From positions 1,302,001 to 1,366,000 of the forward strand of contig NZ_CP028908.1 in the NCBI RefSeq assembly GCF_024181725.1: a DNA stretch of 64,000 nt, read 5' to 3'. This stretch comes from Bradyrhizobium sp. WD16. GTDB lineage: Bacteria > Pseudomonadota > Alphaproteobacteria > Rhizobiales > Xanthobacteraceae. Below the pieces are notes generated by a model, which was not told the origin of the DNA, made no database searches, and was given only the letters and a program-made list of their open reading frames with translations. Of this stretch, positions 16,487-24,856 are shown piece after piece; position 1 is the stretch's first letter; each line of letters opens with the position of its first letter. The position numbers and the translations under genes were made by a program.

Positions 16487-17899
16487 ATGCCGCCGCGGCT
16501 CTTCATTCTCCTGACCGCAATCTGCTGCGGGGGGATGGCGACGCCTGCGCGGGCCGCGGCCGATCACGGCCTCGACGGCCGCCACCTCGGCTGGTTCTGG
16601 GCGGTGCCGTTCGTCGGCATTCTGCTGACCATCGCGACCGGGCCGCTGCTGTTCCGCAAGCTCTGGCACCGCCACTACGGCAAGCTGGCGACGGCCTGGA
16701 GCGCGGCGGTGCTGGTGCCGATCGCGCTGATCCATGGCCCGGTTCCGGCCGTCGCGGCGCTGCTTCACGCCGCGCTCGGCGAATATCTCAGCTTCATCGC
16801 CCTGATCTTCGCGCTTTACGTCGTCGCCGGCGGCATCCTGGTCACCGGCAACCTGCGCGGCACGCCGCTCGTCAATTGCATCATCCTGGCCTTCGGCACC
16901 GCGATCGCCAGCGTCGTCGGCACCACCGGCGCGGCCATGATCCTGATCCGGCCGCTGTTGCGCGCCAACGAGAACCGGCCGGTCAATGCCCATGTGGTGG
17001 TGTTCTTCATCTTTCTCGTCTGCAATATCGGCGGCGCCCTGTCGCCGCTCGGCGATCCACCGCTGTTCATCGGTTATCTCAACGGCGTCGACTTCTTCTG
17101 GACGGCCAAGCGGCTCTGGCCCCACACCTTGCTGGTCGCCGGGCTGGTGCTTGCGGTGTTCGCGGCGCTCGACCTCCTGATGTGGCTGCGCGAGCCGCAT
17201 CCGAAGGTGCCGGAGCCGAAGCTGGCCGTGAAAGTTCACGGCCTCGTCAACCTCGCCCTGATCGCGCTGATCGTCGCCGCCATCCTGGTGTCGGCGCTCT
17301 GGCACCCCGGCGTCTCGTTCGACGTCTTCGGCACCGAACTGGCGCTGCAGAACGTCGCCCGCGACGTCTCGCTGTTCGCGCTCGCCGGCCTGTCGCTGTG
17401 GCTGACGCCCGACGAGCACCGCGCCGCCAACGAGTTCAGCTTCGAGCCGATCCGCGAGGTCGCGGTGCTGTTCGCGGCGATCTTCATCTGCATCGTGCCG
17501 GTGCTGGCGATGCTCGGGGCCGGCGCCAGCGGGCCCTTCGCCGGCCTGCTGGCGCTGGTGACCTCGGCCTCCGGCGCACCGCGCGACGTGGTCTATTTCT
17601 GGCTGACCGGCGCGCTGTCGGGCTTCCTCGACAACGCCCCGACCTACCTCGTGTTCTTCGGCCTCGCCGGCGGCGACGCCGGCCAGCTCATGACCACCTA
17701 TGCCTCGACCCTCGCCGCGATCTCGATGGGCGCAGTCTACATGGGCGCCCTGACCTATATCGGTAACGCCCCGAACTTCATGGTCTACGCCATCGCCAGC
17801 GAGCGCGGCATCGAAATGCCCGGCTTCTTCGGCTACATGCTGTGGTCGGGCGCGGTGCTGCTGCCGGTCTTCGCCCTGCTGTCCGCCATCGCCATTTGA
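16487..17899 (+). CDS. NhaD/CitMHS-type sodium:proton antiporter
   Basis: 470 residues with a probable signal segment, then 11-12 membrane helices. Motifs include GTTGAAMILIRPLLRANENR, NIGGALSPLGDPPLFIGY and GFLDNAPTYLVF, typical of the NhaD branch of the ion-transporter superfamily. AAGGA lies 9 bases upstream of the ATG. It probably exchanges Na+ (or Li+) for H+ at the inner membrane. A second, distantly related antiporter follows. Confidence 0.82.
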   Translation: MPPRLFILLTAICCGGMATPARAAADHGLDGRHLGWFWAVPFVGILLTIATGPLLFRKLWHRHYGKLATAWSAAVLVPIALIHGPVPAVAALLHAALGEYLSFIALIFALYVVAGGILVTGNLRGTPLVNCIILAFGTAIASVVGTTGAAMILIRPLLRANENRPVNAHVVVFFIFLVCNIGGALSPLGDPPLFIGYLNGVDFFWTAKRLWPHTLLVAGLVLAVFAALDLLMWLREPHPKVPEPKLAVKVHGLVNLALIALIVAAILVSALWHPGVSFDVFGTELALQNVARDVSLFALAGLSLWLTPDEHRAANEFSFEPIREVAVLFAAIFICIVPVLAMLGAGASGPFAGLLALVTSASGAPRDVVYFWLTGALSGFLDNAPTYLVFFGLAGGDAGQLMTTYASTLAAISMGAVYMGALTYIGNAPNFMVYAIASERGIEMPGFFGYMLWSGAVLLPVFALLSAIAI

Positions 17900-17979
17900 C
17901 TTAGGCCCCTCGATTGGAGAGCTTGCGCCGGCAATCACGTCGATCGCGGACATCGGCGAGCAGATCCGGGGGAACGGGC

Positions 17980-19314
17980 ATGGGGCACACGGCCACGCAG
18001 GTGTATTTCGGTCTCAATCCGATGTGGATTTCGACCGCCGTCCTGCTGATCACCTACGCGCTGATCATGACCGAACAGGTCAACCGCGCCATCGTCGCCC
18101 TGCTCGGCGCCGGGCTGATGGTGGTGGTCGGCGTGCTCGATCAGGCCGAGGCGCTGCGCGGCGTCGACTGGAACACCCTCGGGCTGCTCACCGGCATGAT
18201 GATTCTGGTGTCGATCTCGCGGCGCTCGGGCGTGTTCCAGTATCTCGCCGTGCGCGCGGCGCAGCTGGCGCGGGCCCATCCGGCCGGCATCCTCCTGCTG
18301 CTGCAGGTCACCACGGCGGCGCTGTCGGCGCTGCTCGACAACGTCACGACTGTCCTGCTGGTCGTGCCGATCACCCTGGCGATCGCCCGCCAGCTCGAGG
18401 TCGCGCCCTACCCGTTCCTGTTCGCCGAGATCTTCGCCTCGAACATCGGCGGCACCGCGACCCTGATCGGCGATCCGCCCAACATCCTGATCGGCTCGCA
18501 GGCGGGGCTCACCTTCAACGACTTCGTCGTGCACCTGACGCCGATCATCCTGCTGATCATGGCGGTGCAGGCCCTGATCATTCATCTGCTCTGGGGACGC
18601 GGCATGCGCGCCAAGGCCGATGCCGAGGCCCGGGTGATGGCCATGGTCGCGGCCGACACCATCGAGGACCGCAAGCTGCTCAAGCAGTCGGTGGTGATCA
18701 TCGCCGCCGTGATGCTCGGCTTCATCTTCGCCCACCAGCTCCATCTCGAGCCGGCCACCATCGCCATGGTCGGCGCCGCGGCCCTGATGCTGCTCGACAA
18801 CTGGGCGCATCATTCCGAGAAGGCCTCGCACAACATCCATCAGACCTTCAGCGATGTCGAATGGATCACGATCTTCTTCTTCATCGGCCTGTTCATCGTC
18901 GTCCACGGCGTCGAGATCGGCGGGCTGTTGACGCTGTTCGCCAACCAGCTGGTGGCGGTCACCGGCGGCCGGCTCGCCACCACCGGCTACGCGATCCTGT
19001 GGGCATCGGCGGTGCTGTCGGCCTTCGTCGACAATATTCCGTTCGTCGCCACCATGATCCCGCTGATCAAGACCATGGCGCCGGCCTTCGGCGGCGTCGA
19101 CCACATCCAGCCGCTGTGGTGGAGCCTGTCGCTCGGCGCCTGCCTCGGCGGCAACGGCACCCTGATCGGCGCCTCCGCCAATCTGACGGTCGCCGGCCTC
19201 GGCGACCGCAACGGCGTGCCCTTCCGGTTCCTGACCTACAGCCTCTACGCCTTCCCGATGATGCTGCTGTCGGTCGCGATCTGCCACGTCTATCTGTGGT
19301 GGCGCTATTTCTGA
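17980..19314 (+). CDS. ArsB/NhaD/P-protein-type ion transporter
   Basis: 444 residues and ~11 membrane helices. Family motifs: ALLDNVTTVLLVVPITLAIA, NIGGTATLIGDPPNILIGS, FVDNIPFVATMIPLIK and GGNGTLIGASANLTVAG. These paired DN and G-D-PPN motifs mark the P-protein/YbiR-like branch of the ArsB/NhaD superfamily. ATG 17980 follows GGGGGA and is preferred over an upstream in-frame start at 17914. The substrate (Na+, arsenite, citrate-like anion) is not decided by sequence. Confidence 0.8.
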   Translation: MGHTATQVYFGLNPMWISTAVLLITYALIMTEQVNRAIVALLGAGLMVVVGVLDQAEALRGVDWNTLGLLTGMMILVSISRRSGVFQYLAVRAAQLARAHPAGILLLLQVTTAALSALLDNVTTVLLVVPITLAIARQLEVAPYPFLFAEIFASNIGGTATLIGDPPNILIGSQAGLTFNDFVVHLTPIILLIMAVQALIIHLLWGRGMRAKADAEARVMAMVAADTIEDRKLLKQSVVIIAAVMLGFIFAHQLHLEPATIAMVGAAALMLLDNWAHHSEKASHNIHQTFSDVEWITIFFFIGLFIVVHGVEIGGLLTLFANQLVAVTGGRLATTGYAILWASAVLSAFVDNIPFVATMIPLIKTMAPAFGGVDHIQPLWWSLSLGACLGGNGTLIGASANLTVAGLGDRNGVPFRFLTYSLYAFPMMLLSVAICHVYLWWRYF

Positions 19315-19418
19315 AGCTTAAGGGGCCGATTCCGCCATGGTGACGTCTCGTTTACCATGTTGGCTTAGCGTCGCGGCGCCGGGATGCCCCCGGCGCGAAT
19401 CGGCGCGGAACGCAGGCC

Positions 19419-20174
19419 TTGGAACGGGGATCGTCGACAGGAGAGGTTCGGGATTTCGGCCGTCGGCGCCGCCCGGCGGCGCACGGCGCCGCCATTGTGC
19501 TGTCGGCGCTGCTGCTCGGCACGCCGGCCGCCCATGCCGGCTTCTTTGATTTCCTGTTCGGTTCCGGCGGCCCGCAGCCGATCTTCGGCAACGAGACGCC
19601 GCCGGCCGCGACCGCCCCGACGCCGCGCGCCGAGGTCGGGCGCAGCAGCGGCTACTGCGTGCGCGGCTGCGACGGCCGCTATTTCCAGATTCAGGCGCGC
19701 GGCGGCGCGACGCCGGCGCAGATGTGCCAGGCCTTCTGCCCCGCCTCCCCCACGACCGTCTATTACGGCAGCACCATCGACGGCGCGGTCGCGGCCGGCG
19801 GCGCACGTTATGCCGACAGCGAGAACGCCTTTCTCTACCGCAAGACCCTCAAGCCCGATTGCACCTGCAACGGCCATGACCCGGCCGGGCTGGCGCCGGT
19901 CGATATCTCGCTCGACACCACGTTGCGGCCCGGCGACATCCTCGCCACGTCCAACGGGCTCGTTGCCTATTCCGGCATTCGCGTCGGCAACAGCCAGACC
20001 GCCGAATTCACCCCGGTGGCAAACTATCCGGGATTGACCGCCGAGGTTCGGGCGAAGCTCGGCGAGGTCAAGGTGAGGCCGGTCGGCGCCGAGCCTTATG
20101 ACGGCGGCCCTGCGGTCAGGGGCAGCGTCGCGCCATCCGCCGCCGGCCACGGCAGGCAGACCGATCTCGACTAG
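19419..20174 (+). CDS. DUF2865 secreted protein
   Basis: 251 residues. After a basic N-terminus a hydrophobic signal (AAIVLSALLLGTPAAHA) is followed by GFFDFLFG and the DUF2865 core: SGYCVRGCDGRYFQI, MCQAFCPASPTTVYYG and DCTCNGHDPAGLAPVDI, with six conserved cysteines. It is a periplasmic protein of unknown role common in Hyphomicrobiales. No ATG fits; TTG 19419 is the best start. The TAG stop (20172-20174) lies in the CTAG that opens repeat cluster 3. Confidence 0.82.
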   Translation: MERGSSTGEVRDFGRRRRPAAHGAAIVLSALLLGTPAAHAGFFDFLFGSGGPQPIFGNETPPAATAPTPRAEVGRSSGYCVRGCDGRYFQIQARGGATPAQMCQAFCPASPTTVYYGSTIDGAVAAGGARYADSENAFLYRKTLKPDCTCNGHDPAGLAPVDISLDTTLRPGDILATSNGLVAYSGIRVGNSQTAEFTPVANYPGLTAEVRAKLGEVKVRPVGAEPYDGGPAVRGSVAPSAAGHGRQTDLD

Positions 20175-20427
20175 TGTGGCGTCTCGCAATTGCCTACCGC
20201 CTTTGCGGCAAGCCTCTCGTAGGCAATTGCGAGACATAAGCCACACTAGCACTTTGATTTTGCTAGTGTCCCTATGTCTCCGAATGACCGTGCGAGTGCG
20301 AGGCAAACGTAGCGGTAATTCGGAGACGGGACACTAGTGTGGTGGATCTGACGCTCGTATCAGCATTGCAGCGAACTCATCGTACGAGCGTCAGATCCAA
20401 AACCGCACTAGAATCATAGCTATACTA
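20171..20427. repeat. CTAG palindrome cluster 3 (A, spacer, D, inverted C, spacer, start of a second D)
   Basis: A 20171-20249; spacer cactttgattttg; D 20263-20337; inverted C 20334-20411 sharing CTAG with D; spacer aatcatagctata; then CTA (20425-20427), where an insertion sequence interrupts the next D copy. The remainder of that D resumes at 21275. Confidence 0.95.
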
Positions 20428-21274
20428 GAGCCTGTCCTCAATTAGAGGATTCCCAAGCAGATTATCGCATGATTCATAGGCGGTCAGCTGATTCGGAGCT
20501 GACCAAATGCGCCGCTACGCCCTTCGGGACGATCAATGGGATAGGATCAAGGATATTTTGCCCGGACGTGAAGGGCATGTAGGGGTCACGGCCAAAGACA
20601 ATCGGCTGTTTGTAGAAGCGGTGATCTACCGCTATCGAGCCGGGATCCCTTGGCGAGATTTGCCCGAACGCTTCGGCGATCCGATCAAGATACATACGCG
20701 TTTTTCGCGCTGGACGAAGAGCGGGGTGTGGAAGAAGCTGTTTAAGATGCTGGCGAGCGATGCCGACAATGAGTACGCGATGATCGACAGCACGATCGTG
20801 CGGGCGCATCAGCACAGTGCCGGCGCACAAAAAAAGACGGCGAAAACCAAGCTATCGGGCGCAGCAAAGGCGGGCTGAGCACCAAGATCCATGCGCTTGT
20901 CGATGCCCTGGGCAATCCGCTGGACTTCATCCTGACGCCCGGCCAAGCCCATGATCTGGAGGGCGCCGATGCACTGCTGCCCGACATGGCGGCCGACGCC
21001 TTATTGGCAGACAAGGCCTTCGACGCCGACGAACGGGTGATTGCCCCGTTGCTGGCACGGGGAAAGTCGGTCGTGATCCCGCCCAGGCGCCACCGGCAGC
21101 TCCAGCGCGATTTCGACAAGCACGCCTATAAGGCACGCCATCTCATCGAGAATTTCTTCTGCAAGCTCAAGCAATACCGCGCCATCGCTACCCGCTACGA
21201 CAAAACCGCCAGAAATTTCCTCGCCGCAATCAACCTCGCGGCGGTTATCATCTGGCTCAATTGAGGACAGGCCT
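20428..21274 (+). mobile_element. IS5-family (IS427-like) insertion sequence, 847 bp
   Basis: Terminal inverted repeats GAGCCTGTCCTCAATT (left) and AGGCCTGTCCTCAATT (right, reverse complement), 14 of 16 identical. A TA target duplication is visible at 20426-20427 and 21275-21276. The target TA is the centre of the CTAG border of a type-D palindrome; removing the IS and one TA restores a full D element. It carries one transposase split over two frames. It looks intact and recent. Confidence 0.93.
20507..21264 (+). CDS. IS5-family transposase, two frames joined by a -1 frameshift
   Basis: The first frame (20507-20878) encodes RRYALRDDQWDRIKDILPG ... MIDSTIVRAHQHSAG with the first catalytic Asp. 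The second frame continues as ENQAIGRSKGGLSTKIHA ... LADKAFDADE (second Asp) and ARHLIENFFCKLKQYRAIAT (Glu). The switch lies at A AAA AAG (20830-20836), the classic slippery heptamer in the correct zero frame, so a -1 shift gives one DDE transposase of about 250 residues. This is normal for the IS427 group rather than decay. Confidence 0.9.
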
Positions 21275-21348
21275 TAGTGTCCTGATGTCTCCGAATGACC
21301 GTGCGAGGGTGAGGCAAATGAAGCGGTAATTCGGAGACAGGACACTAG
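21275..21348. repeat. Right-hand remainder of the IS-interrupted type-D palindrome
   Basis: TAGTGTCC, stem arm GTCTCCGAATGACCG, loop, arm CGGTAATTCGGAGAC, GGACACTAG. Together with CTA at 20425-20427 it makes a complete 75-77 bp D unit. Confidence 0.92.
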
Positions 21349-21456
21349 ATCAGGAGCCTCGGCGCCGCGCTGCCGGAACCGCCGGCGGGCTGCCGGGTTC
21401 TCGCTGGATCGGACGCCGCCATGGCCCGGCGGCCCTGAGGAAAAGGACGCCCCGCG

Positions 21457-24234
21457 GTGGCCCGGCGATCGGCCAAAAAATCTCCCCGAAAAGCGGCGAA
21501 GAAAGCGGCCGGCAGCCGCAAGCGCGGCGCCGGCGAGCTCGGCGCCTACCGCGCGAAGCGCGATTTCAGCAAGACCGCCGAGCCGAGCGGCGAGCTCGCC
21601 ATCGCCGGTGCCCCGCAATTGCGCTACGTCATCCAGAAGCACGACGCCACCCGCCTGCACTACGACCTGCGCCTCGAACTCGACGGCGTCTTCAAATCCT
21701 GGGCGGTGACCAAGGGGCCCTCGCTCGACCCTTATGACAGGCGGCTCGCCGTCGAGGTCGAGGACCATCCGCTCGACTATGGCGATTTCGAAGGCACCAT
21801 TCCCAAGGGCCAGTACGGCGGCGGCACCGTGATGATCTGGGACCGCGGCTATTGGCTGGCCGAGGCCGCCGAGAAGGGCCTCGCCAAGGGCGACCTGAAA
21901 TTCGCCCTCGACGGCGAAAAGCTTCACGGCGAATGGGTGCTGGTGCGCATGAAGAACGACCGCGCCGGCGGCAAGCGCACCAACTGGCTGCTGATCAAGC
22001 ATCGCGACGCCTACGCCCGCGAGGGCGGCGACAACGACATTCTCGACCAGGACCGCTCGGCGGCCTCCGGACGCTCGATGGACGACATCGCCGCCGGCCG
22101 CGGCCGCAAGCCGAAGCCCTTCATGCTCGCCAAGGCGGTGATGGCGGCCGATGCGGTGTGGGATTCGCGTACCAGCCTCGCCGCCGGGCAACGCACCGCC
22201 CAAAGGCGCCCGGCGGCGCCGACCACGACGAAAGCCACGGGCAAGACCAAGACCAAGACCAAGGCCGAGACCGAGACCGAGACCAAGGCCAGGGCCGCGA
22301 CGATGCCGGATTTCGTCGCGCCGCAGCTGTGCAGGCTGGTCGAGCTGCCGCCGTCGACCGAGGGCTGGGTTCACGAAATCAAGTTCGACGGCTACCGCAT
22401 GCAGCTGCGGGTCGAGGATCACGTCGCGGCGCTGAAGACCCGCAAGGGCCTCGACTGGACCGGCAAGTTTCCGGCGCTGGCGGCGCATGCCGCAAAGCTC
22501 GGGGACTGCCTGATCGACGGCGAGGTGGTGGCGCTCGATGCTGCCGGCCATCCCGACTTTGCCGCGCTGCAGGCGGCGCTGTCCGACCGCCGCGACGACA
22601 AGCTGATCTTCTATGCCTTCGACCTGCTGTTCGCCGGCGGCGACGATCTGCGCGATGAGCCCCTCGGCACGCGCAAGGCGCGGTTGAAGGCGTTTCTCGG
22701 CAGGCTCGGCAGCAGCGGCCGGGGCACCATCCGCTATGTCGAGCACTTCGAGGCCGACGGCCTCACCGTGATGGAATCGGCAAGGCAGAGCGGGCTCGAG
22801 GGCATCGTCTCAAAACAGCTCGCCGCGCCCTATCGCTCCGGGCGCATCGGCAGCTGGGTCAAGGCCAAGTGCCGGCTCGGCCACGAGGTGGTGATCGGCG
22901 GCTGGAAGACCACCGGCGGCAAGTTTCGCTCGCTGATGGTCGGCGTGCATCACGGCAAGGACCTCGTCTACACCGGCATCGTCGGCACCGGCTATGGCCG
23001 GGACACGGTCAGGCGGCTGATGCCGGCGCTCAAGGCCGCCGCCGCCGACAACAGCCCGTTCAGCGGCAACGGCGCGCCCAAGGGCGGCCGGGAGGTGCAT
23101 TGGCTCCGGCCCGAACTCCTCGCCGAGATCGAATTCGCCGGCTGGACCAGCGACGGCATGGTGCGTCAGGCCGCCTTCAAGGCCCTGCGCACCGACAAGC
23201 CGGCCGAGGAGGTCGTGGCCGAAGCGCCGGTCCGGGCAACAACGCCGCCGCTCGAGCAGCCGGCATCCCGCTGGGCGGGAGCGCCGCGTGCTGCCCCGCT
23301 GCGCCAGGGCGCGCCGACCATCGCCTCGCCGCGCGGCGCCGCCGCCGTGCTCGGCATTGCGATCTCCAGGCCGGACAAGGCGCTGTGGCCCGATGCGCTG
23401 GACGGCGAGCCCGTCACCAAGCGCGACCTCGCCGACTATTACGCCGCGATCGGCGACTGGATGCTGCCGCATATCGCCGGGCGTCCCTGTTCGGTGGTGC
23501 GCGCGCCCGACGGCATCGGCGGCGAAACCTTCTTTCAGCGCCACGCCATGGCCGGGATGTCGGAGTTCCTGACCGCGACGCGGGTTTCCGGCGATCGCAA
23601 GCCCTATCTGCAGATCGACCGGGTCGAAGGGCTGATCGCGGTGGCGCAGACCAGCGGCGTCGAGTTGCATCCCTGGAATTGCGCCCCGGGCGATCCGGCC
23701 ATCGCGGGCCGGCTGGTGTTCGACCTCGATCCCGGGCCGGACGTCGCCTTCGACGAGGTCATCACCGCCGCCAGGGAGATGAAGCGACGGCTCGCGGCGC
23801 TGGGGCTGGAAAGCTTCTGCAAGACCACCGGCGGCAAGGGCCTGCACGTCGTCACGCCGCTCAAGACCGGCGCCCGCGACGCGGTCCGCTGGCCCGAGGC
23901 CAAGGCCTTCGCCCAGGAGGTGTGCCGCCAGATGGCGACCGACCAACCCGACCGCTATCTCCTCAACATGGCCAAGCGGCTGCGCAAGGGAAAGATCTTC
24001 CTCGATTATCTGCGCAACGACACGATGGCGACCGCAGTGGCGCCGCTGTCGCCGCGGGCGCGGCCGGGCGCCACCGTATCGATGCCGCTGAGCTGGGCGC
24101 AGGTGAAGCCGGGGCTCGAGCCGCGACGCTATACCGTGCGCACGGCACCGAAGCTGATCGCGGCGAGCCGGGCCTGGCAGGGCTATGACGCCGCCGCCGC
24201 CTCGCTCAAGGCGGCGATCGCCAGGCTGGCTTGA
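21457..24234 (+). CDS. ligD: ATP-dependent DNA ligase LigD
   Basis: A 925-residue NHEJ ligase with domain order phosphoesterase - ligase - polymerase. The 3'-phosphoesterase domain (~40-175) has HDATRLHYDLRLEL and WAVTKGPS. The adenylation domain has the nucleotidyl lysine in HEIKFDGYR (~306-314), followed by an OB fold. The primase-polymerase domain (~632-925) has ISRPDKALWPD and the DLDPGPD metal motif. A Lys/Thr/Glu linker (~253-282) is coded by 6-bp repeats. The start is GTG 21457. Its usual partner Ku is not in the window. Confidence 0.95.
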   Translation: MARRSAKKSPRKAAKKAAGSRKRGAGELGAYRAKRDFSKTAEPSGELAIAGAPQLRYVIQKHDATRLHYDLRLELDGVFKSWAVTKGPSLDPYDRRLAVEVEDHPLDYGDFEGTIPKGQYGGGTVMIWDRGYWLAEAAEKGLAKGDLKFALDGEKLHGEWVLVRMKNDRAGGKRTNWLLIKHRDAYAREGGDNDILDQDRSAASGRSMDDIAAGRGRKPKPFMLAKAVMAADAVWDSRTSLAAGQRTAQRRPAAPTTTKATGKTKTKTKAETETETKARAATMPDFVAPQLCRLVELPPSTEGWVHEIKFDGYRMQLRVEDHVAALKTRKGLDWTGKFPALAAHAAKLGDCLIDGEVVALDAAGHPDFAALQAALSDRRDDKLIFYAFDLLFAGGDDLRDEPLGTRKARLKAFLGRLGSSGRGTIRYVEHFEADGLTVMESARQSGLEGIVSKQLAAPYRSGRIGSWVKAKCRLGHEVVIGGWKTTGGKFRSLMVGVHHGKDLVYTGIVGTGYGRDTVRRLMPALKAAAADNSPFSGNGAPKGGREVHWLRPELLAEIEFAGWTSDGMVRQAAFKALRTDKPAEEVVAEAPVRATTPPLEQPASRWAGAPRAAPLRQGAPTIASPRGAAAVLGIAISRPDKALWPDALDGEPVTKRDLADYYAAIGDWMLPHIAGRPCSVVRAPDGIGGETFFQRHAMAGMSEFLTATRVSGDRKPYLQIDRVEGLIAVAQTSGVELHPWNCAPGDPAIAGRLVFDLDPGPDVAFDEVITAAREMKRRLAALGLESFCKTTGGKGLHVVTPLKTGARDAVRWPEAKAFAQEVCRQMATDQPDRYLLNMAKRLRKGKIFLDYLRNDTMATAVAPLSPRARPGATVSMPLSWAQVKPGLEPRRYTVRTAPKLIAASRAWQGYDAAAASLKAAIARLA

Positions 24235-24248
24235 CCTGATCTTCCAAG

Positions 24249-24450
24249 CGCCGATCAGCGCGGCCGCGGCACGTCCGACCGGGGCGATCACGCCATTCTG
24301 GCCGTCGAGGTCGACGCTGGCCGCCGTCAGATAGACCGGCACGACGACCGGGGCGCGCTGCGACGGCCCGACGATCGCAATCGCGTTGGCGGTACCGCAT
24401 TGCCCGTGCCGATCTTGTCGCCGATGCGCCAGGAGGCCGGCACGCAGGTG
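24249..24450 (-). pseudogene. 3' remnant of a class A beta-lactamase gene
   Basis: This stretch closely matches the last ~200 bp of the intact bla gene at 30866-31771, same orientation. On the minus strand it reads VYLTAASVDLDGQNGVIAPV then GRAAAALIGA, against VYLTGASVNLDGQNAVIASV in the intact copy. Upstream, the KTGT-region homology persists but in a shifted frame, and no stop codon remains. Everything before the KTG box is missing. It lies 14 bp after ligD. Confidence 0.85.
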
Positions 24451-24506
24451 TTCTTCGAGTTTGCATCCTCAACGGATGGTCAGTGGTGTTAGATTATTGT
24501 TACTAC

Positions 24507-24824
24507 CTAGTGTGGCGTATGCCCTTCGCGGCAACCCTCTCGTAGGCAATTGCGAGACATAAGCCACACTAGCACTTTGATTTTGCTAGTGTCCCTATGT
24601 CTCCGAATGACCGTGCGAGTGCGAGGCAATCGTAGCGGTAATTCGGAGACAGGACACTAGTGTCCCGTTTCCAACGTTCGTGTCCCATTGCAGCAGGCGA
24701 CTCATACGAACGCCGGAAACAAAAGGACGCCAGCATCATTATGATTCTGGCGCGGTTTTGGATCTGACGCGCGTTTGAAGAACTCGCTGCAATACTGAAA
24801 CGAGCGTCAGATCCACCGCACTTG
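24507..24824. repeat. CTAG palindrome cluster 4 (A, spacer, D, B, spacer, C)
   Basis: A 24507-24572 with ~13 bp deleted from its left arm; spacer cactttgattttg; D 24586-24660; B 24657-24733 sharing CTAG with D and ending CCAG; spacer catcattatgatt; C 24747-24824 with ends decayed to CTGG and CTTG. The stems of D, B and C remain nearly perfect. The cluster lies between the bla remnant and the large kinase gene. Confidence 0.94.
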
Positions 24825-24856
24825 CGGCGCGGATCGTGGATCGACAGGATTTACCG

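Noticed and set aside
16430-17953. Long minus-strand ORF (507 codons) antisense to the NhaD-type gene, and similar ones at 17935-19287, 43803-45584, 45923-48217 and 29036-30652
   Set aside because: They are antisense shadows of clear genes in GC-rich DNA: Arg/His/Gln-rich translations, no domains, no ribosome sites.
19365-20306. Minus-strand ORF spanning the DUF2865 gene and repeat cluster 3
   Set aside because: Antisense shadow whose first codons run through palindromic repeats.
20507-21264. Transposase read as a broken pseudogene
   Set aside because: The frame change sits on A AAA AAG in the correct phase, typical of programmed -1 frameshifting in the IS427 group, and all DDE residues are present.
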